This document shows positions 1 to 11,165 of a stretch of DNA of 64,000 nt, piece after piece. Source of the DNA: Odontocerum albicorne (Eukaryota > Arthropoda > Insecta > Trichoptera > Odontoceridae); NCBI GenBank assembly GCA_949825065.1, contig OX463854.1, forward strand, positions 11,569,112 to 11,633,111. Direction: 5' to 3'. Position numbers and translations under genes: made by a program. How positions within the stretch are numbered: position 1 is the first letter of the stretch; each line of letters opens with the position of its first letter. Below the pieces are notes generated by a model. That model was not told the origin of the DNA, made no database searches, and worked only from the letters and a program-made list of their open reading frames with translations.

Positions 1-309
1 TTGCTGGTCCAAGAGGCAGAAAGGGGGCATTGAGAAGCAACTAGGCAGTAAAAAAACGCTTAAAAAATGGTTACTTACTGGTTCTTACAGAAATCAGTGC
101 ATATTATGTCATGTTTACTGTACAATATTACAAAAATGTGAGAGGTGTTAAATCACTATTAGTGTTGTGAAATTCAAAATTTTCAATGCAGACACAGCTG
201 TATTTACATTTTTATTATTAGTTGAGATATTGATAAAGTTTTCCCGAGGGGGGTGGTGAAAAAAATATCTTTGAAAAGGGGGTGCTGAGTCAAAAAAGTT
301 TGGGAAACT

Positions 310-1000
310 CTGATATACACCATCACGCCATTTTCTTGTCATGATAGGCAGAGGGGATAAAGCGTCAAACTTTTCTATCACAAAATGTTTTCTTCACCTA
401 CTCCACATCCATATATCTTCTAACATAATTATTTCTGTTGCTCTTACCTATTTTTTTTAAATTTCAATAACTTGGTCCAAACGTACTTTTCTCGGTCGTC
501 TTCAACCACGGTACCCACTTAATCTTGCATTATTCATTAATTTAACCTCTTCAACATATCCAAACCACATCGAATGCTATTTTTAACGTACTTTACTCAT
601 CAGTTATTAGCTGACATTCTTAATTAATAATCATATTACTTATTCTGTTATGCATTGTCACACAACATATTCATCTCAGTGCACGCGTTTTATGTATTGT
701 CACACAACATATTCATCTCAGTGCACGCGTTTTATGTATTGTCACACAACATATTCATCTCAGTGCACGCGTTTTATGTATTGTCACACAACATATTCAT
801 CTCAGTGCACGCGTTTTATGTATTGTCACACAACATATTAATCTCAGTGCACGCGTTTTATGTATTGTCACACAACATATTCATCTCAGTGCACGCATTT
901 GCATTGCGTTTACTCGGCTCCTTTTATTAATTTACCACATCCACATTTCACTCTTATAACAGATGACATTCATTCGTTTAAAACAGTGATTTTCTTATGG
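310..1000 (-). repeat. 5'-truncated LINE relic (3' end family A)
   Basis: Degenerate reverse-orientation copy of the 3' end of a LINE. It shares a recognisable terminal block (accatcac...ggcagag) and an internal block ending near a 'ttactcggctcctttt' motif with copies near 10.9, 13.9, 24.8, 36.4 and 59.1 kb. No intact ORF. It contains the 42-bp tandem array at 650-901. The better preserved copy at 14.2-14.5 kb encodes the C-terminal part of a reverse transcriptase, which identifies the family type. The upstream 300 bases (1-309) show nothing else. Confidence 0.6.
650..901. repeat. 42-bp tandem repeat, six copies
   Basis: Six head-to-tail units of 42 bp, each starting with atg(c/t)attgtcacacaac and containing a gcacgcgt block. 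Units are nearly identical, with single substitutions in the first, fifth and sixth. Because 42 is divisible by three, two overlapping frames stay open and read as periodic peptides. These are artefacts of the periodicity, not genes. The array lies inside a LINE relic whose other copies carry one equivalent unit. Confidence 0.95.
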
Positions 1001-1308
1001 GGACAACATCTACAAATGTTAATTTTTATGTGGCGTTGAGGCATACACAATTAAATATAAAGGGGAGCGTTAAGGCTGGTGTATGTAGAGTCTTTAGTGA
1101 ATCAACTCCATGAAATCTCTACACAATTTCAACGCAAGTCCCAGCGTATTCAAGTATTGCTATTTTTAAAGTAAAAATATTAATTGCAATTATAAGAAAA
1201 CCATTTTGATCTTTAAAAATAAAACTTTGAGGCTGAAAGATTTTGTAAGAGATTTGCTTGTTTTATTCAAGATAATCTAAAATTACGTTTGTTTCCCACT
1301 GCTTTCAG
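1001..1308. other. no recognisable feature
   Basis: AT-rich sequence with no ORF or repeat I recognise. Its right end (tgctttcag) is a good 3' splice-site-like pyrimidine tract with AG. Confidence 0.4.
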
Positions 1309-1437
1309 CACTCTTCCACCAAAAATGTTGAAATTGTTGATGGAAATGATAAGGGCCAGTCGACAGGCCGCCACGGTTGGTTTGCTGCTAAAACGAGGAG
1401 TTCCAAGAAAAGGGTCTACCTCGCGACAAGCGTCTGA
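1309..1437 (+). CDS. possible terminal exon of an unidentified gene
   Basis: A strong splice-acceptor-like sequence (gtttcccactgctttcag) is followed by open sequence that is GC-richer than its surroundings. Read in the phase starting at 1309 it gives about 42 residues ending KKRVYLATSV and a TGA at 1437; the last residues (T-S-V) fit a class I PDZ-binding tail. A second overlapping frame (1289-1483) is also open and ends TMSNSN. I cannot tell which, if either, is real. I do not recognise the protein. Upstream exons would lie beyond the left edge. Confidence 0.25.
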   Translation, partial: HSSTKNVEIVDGNDKGQSTGRHGWFAAKTRSSKKRVYLATSV

Positions 1438-1727
1438 AATAATACTCCGAGAATACCTTCAAACTATGAGCAACAGTAACTAATGTCAGACGAGTAATAT
1501 ACATGTAAAATATAGGGGCATACCATACATTGATAATATTTTTTATTGGGTATGCCATCTGTGAGATTTGCTACACATATATTATCTGGCTCTTCGAATG
1601 TGAATCGTCTAGTTGAAGTAAATACTATAGATCACGTTATATCAATTGGTATTTTGTTCTATGCAAATAGACTTCCTCTGAAATTTAGGCAGGCTTATGG
1701 TGTAGAGGTCTTCAAAAGGGGTCGTAT

Positions 1728-2240
<513 letters not shown>

Positions 2241-2244
2241 CTTC

Positions 2245-2639
2245 CACGTCACAGAATCAGCAACATCAAAAGATCTTTTATAATATCTCACCTTAGTTGA
2301 TCGATTCGGAACAATTCATGTATTCGATGAAAACGAAATCGATTTCAAATTTCTACTCCTCTCCTAAGAAACATCTCTCAGACGAAAGATACAATGGAGG
2401 GATCCTATTTAAGAACTTAAGTATACAGTTTTTGAGAAATGTTAAATCCAGAATGGAAAGAAATGTAAATCTACAACCACCGAATAAAAATATCACGCTA
2501 AAATCAGACAATACATCGCGATGGAAGAGTATTATTGACTCCTATGCAATATTGATGCATTGTGCCCAAAACTGAACACTTCAGCAAGCACAGAATCTCG
2601 TTAAATCAAACTAAAACTTATGGTTAAACCCACAGACTT
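2245..2639 (+). other. no recognisable feature
   Basis: Holds ORFs of up to about 92 codons with no recognisable motif and no convincing coding character. Probably the diverged tail of the repeat to its left. Confidence 0.4.
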
Positions 2640-2850
2640 CAACAATCTTCGTAACCTATTTTGTACTAATCTTGCAACTTCGATACTAGTCTTGTAACTC
2701 GGGTTCGAATTCCGATGGAACCCAAATTAAAAAAAAAAGGATTTCAAACTAGGTTTCACCTAAATCTACTTTAACATCTTTCTGATTGGCGAGAAGAGAT
2801 TGACACATGGCAATTAGCCTGCCAAGTTCTTCTGTAAATAACGAATGTAT
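2640..2850 (+). repeat. tRNA-headed SINE, degenerate copy
   Basis: Contains the B-box-like gggttcgaattcc, an A-run, and the body blocks aacatctttctgattggcgagaagagattg and ggcaattagcctgcc shared with the better copy at 26690-26915. The A-box part is diverged. Confidence 0.6.
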
Positions 2851-3129
2851 TATACAACACTTTCAGTTCTCCTTATTCCCTGCATAAAGTCACTAAATAC
2901 AGTCCACTAAATCTTTTGAATGATTGAATCCCCATTAGATCGGTGATTTAGCTACCATAGTATACAAATACTCGTACATTGTTTTATGTTTTAAAAAATG
3001 TGTATATTTTTTTAACAACTAGCCCGCCCAAATTGTACTAAATACAATAAAAGTATAGTACAATCAGCAGGTCCAACCTACTGCAGTCTTTCTGTGGGTA
3101 GCGCCATTTTTTATTTCTATACATCGTTT

Positions 3130-3780
3130 ATAGAACTGCATATTGTATGCAGACGACATTGTTCTATGTGACGAAAATATTGGAATAATCCTAGAACAAC
3201 TGGAAAAATGGAGACAAATATTCGAGAAAAATTTATTAAAAACAAGCAGAGCCAAGACTGAACATGTGCTAGACACACCAGATACGGAAATTGAAAGGAC
3301 GAAACTGGAATCTGAAAACCTACCAAGAACACGTTTATTCAAACTTCTTTGTTCAATCATTACAACAGATGGGGAGGTGCTCCAGGACGTAAGAATAGAA
3401 AAAAATTGGGTGGAACAAATGGAAAAAAATAAATTACGGGGATAATGTGTGACAGAAGGCTTCCCATAAAGCTTAAGAGCTAGATCTACACGACAGTGAT
3501 CAGGATCGCTATACTACATGCGATCAAACGTTGGCCTCCAAAGAAAAAAGAGGAATAATTACTTCATGTCACGGAGATGCGTATACTGCGGTGGTCACTG
3601 GACGTCGCTGGATTGGATAAGATTCGAAATGAACGAATCCGTGGAACAATTAAAATGGCTCCAATAATATAGAAGGTAAAGTCCGGGATGCACGATTACG
3701 CTGGTATGGGCACGTGCAGTGGCGGGATGAAGGCGGAAACAACAGGATGATGGGCTCTGACAATAAAAACACCCCTCTTA
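3130..3780 (+). pseudogene. LINE reverse transcriptase fragment, frameshifted
   Basis: The first open stretch (3143-3445) starts in the catalytic block of a non-LTR reverse transcriptase: YADDIVL, with the two essential aspartates. Then follow the post-RT region and, after frameshifts and stops, a block at 3575-3730 that reads LDKIRNERIRGT and RLRWYGHV, typical of RTE-like C-termini. Everything N-terminal of YADD is missing. It is dead. It differs from both the 18.4 kb element and the family-A relics. Confidence 0.75.
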
Positions 3781-3837
3781 CTCGGCAAGAATGCTAACCA
3801 TTAGACGACATGGCTTGATAAGAGAATATCAAATTAC

Positions 3838-3903
3838 TAACTCTTTCATTGTATGTTATACAAACTGTCCTAACTCTTTCATTGTATGTTATACAAACTG
3901 GTA
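3838..3903. repeat. 33-bp direct tandem duplication
   Basis: Two near-identical adjacent copies of a 33-bp unit (taactctttcattgtatgtt...). Not part of a longer array. Probably a replication-slippage product. Confidence 0.85.
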
Positions 3904-3967
3904 ACTACGTATTGGCAGGCTCACCAAAAAATTATATAACCTAAGCTTGAAACATGTTTGCCAAATA

Positions 3968-4159
3968 TTATAATCGGTCCACGGGCTCAAAGTTATCGTG
4001 CATCCAAATTTGAAATCTACTCTGACTAACCCACAAATAACTGGAAATCACTTCACTTAGGCAATCCCTCGCTGACAAATATTCATCACGTACACTCCGA
4101 GGTAACTCAAGAGTCCAATCCAGGAACCAGACACCCTCCTGTAATGTCGGCGCACTCAT
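3968..4159 (-). CDS. unidentified 63-residue ORF
   Basis: A minus-strand ORF from an ATG in a CpG-containing context (cgccggATGAG) to TAA. Its composition looks more protein-like than most small ORFs here: acidic and aromatic, with the block VISSYLWVSQSRFQI near residues 37-51. That block faintly recalls the N-terminal Y-W-F pattern of ecdysoneless/SGT1 proteins, but the match is too short to assign. It could be a first exon or a transposon remnant. I see no strong donor at its end. Confidence 0.25.
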   Translation of the reverse strand: MSAPTLQEGVWFLDWTLELPRSVRDEYLSARDCLSEVISSYLWVSQSRFQIWMHDNFEPVDRL

Positions 4160-4679
4160 CCGGCGACTCGATGCTGGGCGCTTTTTTCACTTTATGCACT
4201 TTCTTTTCACGGTCGCGTCTCTAAGTAATCACCACAACCAAGCTCTGAATATGTATACAATATAGCGCTAGACTGGGCTTAAAGTCGCTTTTTTGGACCA
4301 CCCTGGATTCTTTCCCCTATCTTCAGTTCTGAAAAGAGTAACTAGGTGGCACTCTGGATGAGTTCTGTCCATCGAAGTTGCTGTCTTATTATCAGTATTT
4401 CTATGCTGATTGTCTTGACCACATCAAGAACGATTATATATGTTCGCTTGTCTTTCCATTTTATATTGAAAACATGGCTCAAATATCTCTAATGAAACTT
4501 TTTCCAGTGCAGTACCACATATATGACTAAGAATAATCATGTTTACATAAGAAGATCGGTAGATAAAACCATGTAACGTATAAGATTGGTCGATTTTCAT
4601 CTGATCATTATAAAATAAGATTCGCAAAACAAAATTATACTTTTATGACAAAACCCATCATCATTTAACGAATTAAAAT
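4160..4679. other. no recognisable feature
   Basis: Intergenic AT-rich sequence. Small minus-strand ORFs here show no motif. The stretch just right of 4160 would be the 5' flank of the ORF above. Confidence 0.4.
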
Positions 4680-5170
4680 GGTCATCTATTTCATTAATAA
4701 AGTAAAAAAGGAAGAAACATAAGAAAATAACCAAACTACAGTTATAGAGTAAAAAAACCAATAAGAAACTCGAGGAATTAACCCAACTACATTTATCTAT
4801 TTTTTTAATGAAGTAAAAATAGCACATAAGAAACACAAGGAGTTAACCCAACTACAGTTATATTTGTATTTAATGAAGTAAAAGTAGCAAATAATAAACA
4901 CGAGGAATTAACCCCAATACAATCTTTGTCTTTAATGGAGTAAAAATGGCAAATAAGAGACACTAGAAATTAACCCAAATACAGTTATCTATTTCTATGG
5001 AGTAAAAATAACAAATAAGGAACAAAAGGAATTAGCAAATTATAGTATGTTTTATTGAAGGGGAAAACATAAAAAAAATACACAAGAAAATGATCAAACT
5101 ACAATTATATATTTTATTGATCGAGTAAAAAAAACAAAAAAAAATACAAAATGATAATCCACCTATACTC
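4680..5170. repeat. degenerate 62-65-bp minisatellite, about eight units
   Basis: The motif (t)taatg(a/g)agtaaaaatagc...aacacaaggaattaacccaactacagttat recurs at intervals of 65, 62 and 62 bp, with units starting near 4741, 4806, 4871, 4933 and 4995. More diverged flanking units lie on both sides. Units differ by substitutions and small indels, so the array is old. Confidence 0.8.
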
Positions 5171-5897
5171 AGTCAAATTAAACATTTCCTACTACTATAT
5201 ATTTCAAAATAATTTATATTTTACATTCTATATTTAATATTAATCAATGACCATAATAATTCACCTTAAAATTAAATATAAAATTAAATACTCAGAGCAC
5301 AAATTTTAATTAAGTGAAAAACATGTATAATATTTATGGGTAACAGCAAAATAAGAAGCTAAAAACTTTCAAGTGCAACAAACATTTAACATTTTAGTCT
5401 CCCAGACAATAATAATTCATTTCTGAAATCATTCGTATAAATAACTCAAAACAATTATAAACATAAAATCCCCTGTTGTATCTTCCTTTTCATCCAGTCT
5501 TTCCTCAAGTCTGGACATCAAAAGAAAATGGAGAAAAAAATACTCGTAATAATGAGAGATTTTGTTAAAACGTTACATCCTGGTTCACGCTTCCTTGCAC
5601 ACTGCGTCCCGGCCTTTTTGTTTGTCCTGCTATTTGCATTGTTTAAACAGCGTCTCGTGTCGAGGAACCACGAATTTTAAGTACCAACACGAAAGCCAAA
5701 TTACTCGTCATCAAGGTTCGAATTACGTCCAGTATTTCCCTTTTTGCTGCAATTTAAATGCTGCCTTACGCTGAACCAAAGAACGTGAAAATTATTGTTT
5801 TCCATCACCGTCTCACAATGAATATTATTCAAATAATACTGGCGGGATCTTGATTTCTATCGTCGTATGTTATGGATCGTTAAGCTTTTAATTTAGA
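5171..5897. other. no recognisable feature
   Basis: Very AT-rich sequence to about 5560, then a moderately GC-rich patch (5570-5780) that is open on the plus strand for 70 codons without a recognisable motif. Possibly old transposon sequence. Confidence 0.4.
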
Positions 5898-6290
5898 GAT
5901 GATAATAATAATAATAAAGACAATTTATTAAGCGCCGTATATAGAGCAAACTCTTCTCAAGAGCGCTCTAACTTGGAACTCGAACCCTCTATACTTTAGA
6001 GATTAAAAATATTACCAAATAAATATATAAGTTGAGTGAAAGAATAAGAAGGTAGTAAGCTGTGGCACCAAAGTGTATTACTTACCGCCGGGTACTGTAC
6101 TTCCTTGTATCTGCATAACATATGTTAAGAAAATATGGTAAGAAAACCGCAGAAAGTTTATCAAGGGAATACGAACTACAAAGAAATCTTTGTAGATCTT
6201 TCGATATGTGATAGTAACACATTCGGATTCAAGTGTATGATTACAGATTTAGCATGTCTTCTGCAATAAAACGAATGATTTATATTCAAG
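5898..6290 (+). repeat. unclassified dispersed repeat, copy 2
   Basis: Begins with an aataataataa run followed by gacaatttattaagcgccgtatatagagcaa, then gagcgctct and the gtaagaaaaccgcagaaag block. Same block order as copy 1 at 1728-2240 and copy 3 at 25735-26115. Confidence 0.6.
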
Positions 6291-6364
6291 TAGGTAATTT
6301 AGCCACCATTCAATAGAATTAGTTGATGTTTGGAAGTTTAACCTGAAACAGTATATTGTCGGCT

Positions 6365-6590
6365 TGTATGCTATCTAACGGTTAGCATACACGCAAAGCA
6401 GGCGAACGATCCAGATTCGATTCCTGGCGGATTCACTTGCGGATTGATTTTACTCTTTGACTATTTTACATCAGAATTTTTGTTTTTCTATAGCTAATAT
6501 GCTGATGATCAAAAATTATTATAGCGCTATTAAACAACACAAAAATAGCGCTCTATAAAACTCAGCCTAACGAAAAGGCTGCGGCAGATT
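6365..6590 (+). repeat. second tRNA-like SINE family
   Basis: A tRNA-like head (tatctaacggttagcatac, then B-box-like gattcgattcctgg) is followed by a body containing attttacatcagaattttt and tttctatagctaatat. The same head and body occur at 44160-45065, where the copy is split by another element. Distinct from the SINE at 26690. Confidence 0.55.
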
Positions 6591-7364
6591 AAATCTACTG
6601 ATCGTCATGGAAGTTTAAATTTCCTTGCCATCGAAACCGGTTTTATCTGTCAAGAATGCGTGCTTGCTGAAACGCTGTAGCAAATATGCACACAATAAAT
6701 CAATACACGCACATGTATAATACACGAAAACCAGAGATTCAACCCACAAACTCCTGGGCTGAAAAAAAGGCGTCTCACCAACTAGGTGATGGAGGTTGGC
6801 AGAAGGAGACACGCTTAAGGAGAGGCGTTTGGGGTAGGCATTGAAGAGGCGTTTGGGGTAGGCAGAGAGGACACATTTTCGTAGGGAAGAATATAAAACA
6901 GGATTCTTCTCATACTGTTAGGTAATGTTGAGAATATATCCACAGTGTCACTAAGTTGGTGTTTTGCCATGATATTATTTCTATAAGTTGGTATACAGAC
7001 CAGAGTGATTTCTTGCCCGGCTATATGTATCAGGGGCTTATAAACTTAGTACTTCTAGTATCGTAAGACATTTAAAACTACCTTGAAGAACTTTCAGTCG
7101 AAGCTTTTATCATATACGAGTAATTGCACACCGTAAGGAGTTCGACATGGTATCCATATTTTGGGTAATCCCCCTTTTTCTTGAACCATAGATATCTGAG
7201 AATATTTTTCATTTGTTCTATGGTGTTTTATATTTAAACTGGTATTAAGAGTTCAAACTGCTGGTGCATATTTTAATCCTTAGTTACCTTTCATGAAATC
7301 TATTGTGAAAATATGATGATTATTTTATGAAATAACTTTTCTTAAAAATATATATTTTAATTAT
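6591..7364. other. no gene; diverged repeat
   Basis: The stretch 6880-7110 shares blocks (atatatccacagt, ttctataagttggta) with 14560-14760, so it belongs to an old dispersed repeat. There is also a short direct duplication of gaggcgtttggggtaggca near 6823-6861. Nothing coding recognised. Confidence 0.45.
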
Positions 7365-8442
7365 CAGGGCTGTGGAGTCGGAGTCGGAGTTGGAGTCGGA
7401 GTCGCGGAGTCGCGGTGTTTGGGCCGGAGTCGGAGTCGGAGTAGGAGTCGTAAAAAACGAGCGACACCGACTAATTTTTCGTTAAAATTTAAAATACTTT
7501 TTTTTTTAAATTATTATAATGAATGTGTATTGTGCACGAATATTAAACTTGCAGGCGCAAGTCGCGCCGATATGGTGAATCACCGAGATCCATTTTATGC
7601 ATAAAGTCTACGAAAATGTGTTTGTCTCCTTCTTTCTCACGTCGAAAGAAAATTCTGTTGGCTGGGATCTATGTTAACCCCATGGTTTGATCCATATTGA
7701 CGGAAGAACAAATAAATAGAGCGAAAAACGCTATGTTTGAATTAACCGTTCGTATGAAAGGCCTTCGACTAGAAAAAGAGACGACAGCAGGCAGCGTACA
7801 CGAAGTATCATCATCTTCATCCGACACCGCTGAATCTGAAGACGATTTTGAAAAATATCTCAATGAACAAGATAAACTAAAACGTCCTCTTTTGAATCAC
7901 AGTCCCAATATAGATGAAGGAGACTCTATTTCAAAATTTAAAATTGAATTTTATGATGCATTGAAAATAATGGAAAAAATTGACCGAGCTTATAAGTTAA
8001 ATGTTGAAATGGCAATACAGTGGTATCTAGAAATCGTAAAAGATTCAGCATTGATCGTTACAGCATTACCCCCAACCCAAGTATCCGTAGAGCGGTTATT
8101 TTCCGCTCTTAAAATTCTCAATTCTGATTTGAGAGCCTCTACGAATACAGATTTAATAGAAGCAATGTTGTTTTTAAGAATAAATTCTAATAAATAATTA
8201 TTAAAGTTTGATCTTGTTTTATTTTTATCCATATAACACGAAAAAAATGACTATATGCAAAGGTAGGAAACAACCTGCTAAAATTGAGCTTTTTTTGAGT
8301 CGGAGTTGTAGAGTCGGAGTTGTGGAGTCGGAGTCGTGGAGTCGGAGTTGTGGAGTTGGAGTCGTATTGTTGGTAAATATAGGAATCGGAGTCGGAGTCG
8401 GAGTCGGAGTCGTGTTTTTTTTTAAGCGACTCCACAGCCCTG
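7365..8442 (+). mobile_element. non-autonomous hAT element, copy 1
   Basis: Complete element bounded by inverted termini cagggctgtggagtcgg / cgactccacagccctg and flanked on both sides by the 8-bp duplication TTAATTAT (7357-7364 and 8443-8450), the hAT target-site length. Both subterminal regions are arrays of the hexamer ggagtc, probably transposase binding repeats. The interior keeps only parts of a transposase gene (7697-8197). A second copy in reverse orientation lies at 32053-33116. Perfect duplications and similar interiors suggest recent movement using a transposase made elsewhere. Confidence 0.95.
7697..8197 (+). pseudogene. internally deleted hAT transposase
   Basis: About 166 codons, with no ATG at the start of the open stretch. 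The first ~60 residues hold an acidic/serine-rich segment. The last ~70 form the hAT C-terminal dimerisation domain, including PPTQVSVERLFSALK and a terminal EAMLFLRIN. The catalytic core with the DDE residues and the BED zinc finger are missing, so it cannot catalyse transposition. The counterpart in the other copy lies at 32287-32574 on the minus strand and has a serine for the phenylalanine in VERLF. Confidence 0.85.
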
Positions 8443-8450
8443 TTAATTAT

Positions 8451-9195
8451 CTAGCAAATTCCCTCTATAATTGGATACAATAAAAATATTATTTCGTGAT
8501 GAATTTTGCAATTAAAATAATGTGTTACTGTGGCAAGAACCGTGAATAACAATATAAAGAATTACATTTACTTACCGATAGGGTAATAATTATAAAGTTG
8601 TAACTGATGGACAGATACGATAATCTTATTTAAAAACATTGCAATTAGTCTGATGTGTTTATTGCACATGAATATGTATAAAGTGCCAAATTAATGAGGT
8701 ACCTTCATGCATATTTTGATTTTTAATCGTATTAACATCGGTGCAACGCGAAAATTACATGCAGAATAAATTATCCTTTGAGACAAATTACTTATATTCA
8801 CGAAAAACGTTGCATTTTTTCTCATTTACAAACATACAGTCCCTCACGCTATATCACTTCTGAGGTTTTCTTCTTCTCTCGTATGATCTCTCTCTCACAA
8901 TAGTGTTCAGGTCTATCACCTATGTTACATACAACCTTAGAAATAGTCTCATGAATCTCCTCTAAACCACAGAGTGATCGACAGTCTGGACCATATACAA
9001 GGCGTGTACAGTACAACCATTGTGACACCGAAGTCGATTCAATGTACACCACAATCTTTATGGCAGATCAAATCATTGAAGAAGCACATTAGAATCACTC
9101 ATATTGGGGAGATTTCCAAACATGAATCGAATTCGTTGTTATCGCCAGCTGTTCGTTGTTATTCGTTGTTCGTTGTGGCATTCGTTGTTATCGCC
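8451..9195. other. no gene; short internal duplications
   Basis: Intergenic. Around 9129-9197 the string attcgttgttatcgccag occurs twice with ttcgttgtt repeats between. ORFs here have no recognisable motif. Confidence 0.45.
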
Positions 9196-9540
9196 AGAAG
9201 ATTTATTTTTAATTCACTGGTTCTCGGTAGAGTGTGGCTCAGTCATTTGGAACCCGAGAGGAATCGGAATTCCCTGATAGTTGAGCGAATTCAAAAAAGA
9301 TTTTTGCAATACCTTTATTGTCAAGAGTATCGATTTTAACAATAGGTGTATCCCACATTATTTTTAACGGCTGTGCTTGGATATTACTCCTTAACCTCTC
9401 GAGTAGTAAGATATTAATGAAAATGTTAAAACATTGTTTGTTCAATTGGTAAAACATGTAACTAGCCGATAAATGATTTAATTGTGTGGTATCATCAATA
9501 GATGTCATTGGTAGTCCAAATCCTGACATAATCTGGGAAT
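9196..9540 (+). pseudogene. LINE (Jockey/R1-like) C-terminal fragment
   Basis: The translation at 9240-9335 contains RIQKRFLQYLYC, the helix typical of the post-RT region of Jockey/R1-type LINEs. Shortly after, in another frame, comes VYPTLFL. No catalytic motifs are left. Degenerate. Confidence 0.55.
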
Positions 9541-9561
9541 ATTCGAGAAATAATCACTGCG

Positions 9562-9619
9562 CCCCAACCGCGGGGCCATACGCTATCTGACTCAGTATTT
9601 CATGGCCCCACGGTTGGGG
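9562..9619. repeat. 18-bp GC-rich inverted repeat
   Basis: Arms at 9562-9579 and 9602-9619 (ccccaaccg...) pair with one mismatch around a 22-nt loop. Notably GC-rich in an AT-rich setting. Probably an inverted-terminal or SINE remnant. No U-run follows it. Confidence 0.7.
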
Positions 9620-9639
9620 TGGTACTCGCGGAGAGGTTA

Positions 9640-10454
9640 AGCGTTAGAAGAGATCTATGCACATGTTTATACATATGCAAATTACTAACGGGAAAAATAG
9701 CAAACCCTTTGTTGATTCATGGACTTTTGTTTGATGTGCCGGACTTGGTTTGTGTTTGATATACCGAATTGACGCCATCGTGAATTAAGATTGTTTTCGA
9801 TGCAGTGATCACGAACTGAGCTCTTAGACAATCACCACTCGCACACGGGATAATTTTGTTAAATGAATTTTCTGATATCGGTCTCTTCCACATATCCATG
9901 GATGAATTGAGGGTTAAACTTCTTAATAAATTTTGTTGGTATTAATAATCAGTTCATATGGGAGCATGAGTAACATTGGTCATCTTATCATTATGATATA
10001 TTTAAAATTTATAATTAATTTTTTTCTTGTTATTTAATGTGATTGGGATATTTTACACTTGATACCCGTATCAAGTGTAAAATAAATAAATCTTTTGATC
10101 TCACATTCTTCTCAACCAATCGTGGCCCCTCGATCAAGAAAGGTTGTCGGGATTTCAGGGGAGTCGAAATTAGGTAGGAAATACCCAATGCCTGAAATTC
10201 ATTTAGACATTTAAACACACTTTCTGATACTGCCTCAGTAATGAAGGAGTATCTGTTGAGGATAATGGTGAATATAGATCTCCACACTTTATTTACTATG
10301 CATAGAGTTTTATCCATGTTCTACATCTCGTCATGGAAGCTCTTCTATTTGTCGTATTTTCACCATTCGCTTTGTCTAAATTTTGCGAGAAGTTACTGTG
10401 CTGTAGCTCCGATCCTATTGAAGAAGCAGAGGAGACGAAAAGATTTTATTATCA
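9640..10454. other. no gene recognised; perfect hairpin at 10049-10084
   Basis: 10049-10065 and 10068-10084 are perfect 17-bp complementary arms with a 2-nt loop. A minus-strand ORF of 95 codons (10030-10317) overlaps it but shows no motif I know. Confidence 0.45.
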
Positions 10455-10520
10455 TATTACACATTCGTTGTATATTGTACAGCCTGGCAAGTTTATTGCT
10501 ACATGGCAATATTTTCCTGA
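10455..10520 (-). repeat. SINE tail fragment
   Basis: Reverse-orientation fragment of the 26690 SINE family: gtacagcctggcaagtttattgc and acatggcaat match the body of the other copies. Confidence 0.5.
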
Positions 10521-10864
10521 GTGCTCTTGGGATAACAGGTGTTAAGTTGTGAATTACTCTTGAAATAAATTCCAAGGTTTTATTTAAATGCACCTTTGAC
10601 CTTGTTCCATCAACATCTTAAGTTTGTTTGGTGTGTTATTAAAACTGCATACAATTTACTGAAATAATCCATTTTAGAACATGTATGAACACGATTGATC
10701 AATTCATTTAATTTGTATCCGACACCTATCTCAAAAAATGTCATACATTTTTGTACGAAAACAACCCAGTGAACTAAGCTGTTAAAACGATAAATTGTAT
10801 GGAATATTATCTAATGTCTAGCGGGATTCCATCGTTTGAAAGAAAAACTTTCATCGTCATCATT

Positions 10865-11165
10865 ACCATCACACGATGAGTTCCCAATTGGGGTAGGCAA
10901 AAATAACAGATATCCACGTCGTTCTACCATGACACACACATTTCGATTATGTCATGTCCATACACCTCGTTACATATAGTCTCATATTAAAAAGACTTTT
11001 CACTCTTTCAAAATTTGATTCATTTGGTCTTATCGATTTTTCTTGGCCTTTTCATATCTTCTCCACTACTCGTATAGATTATTTTTATGCATCTTCCATT
11101 CATCAACTTATTTTAGTATTTCATTATTCGCTCATACATTGCATGCAATTTATCTGCTTGTTATT
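10865..11165 (-). repeat. LINE relic, family A
   Basis: Reverse-orientation copy starting at the conserved 3' end (accatcacacgatgag...ggggtaggcaaa) and continuing through the ttggtcttatcgatttttcttgg block. No ORF retained. The 300 bases to its left (10560-10860) show nothing. Confidence 0.55.

Noticed and set aside
650..930. Two overlapping ORFs with periodic peptides, possibly a repeat protein or CRISPR-like array
   Set aside because: Units are contiguous with no spacers, and 42 bp is a multiple of three, which keeps frames open. It lies in a LINE relic.
8208..8483. ORF rich in Gly-Val and Ser repeats over the hAT end
   Set aside because: Translation of the ggagtc subterminal array; the same applies to the small ORFs at 7419, 8187, 31925-32292 and 32905-33137.
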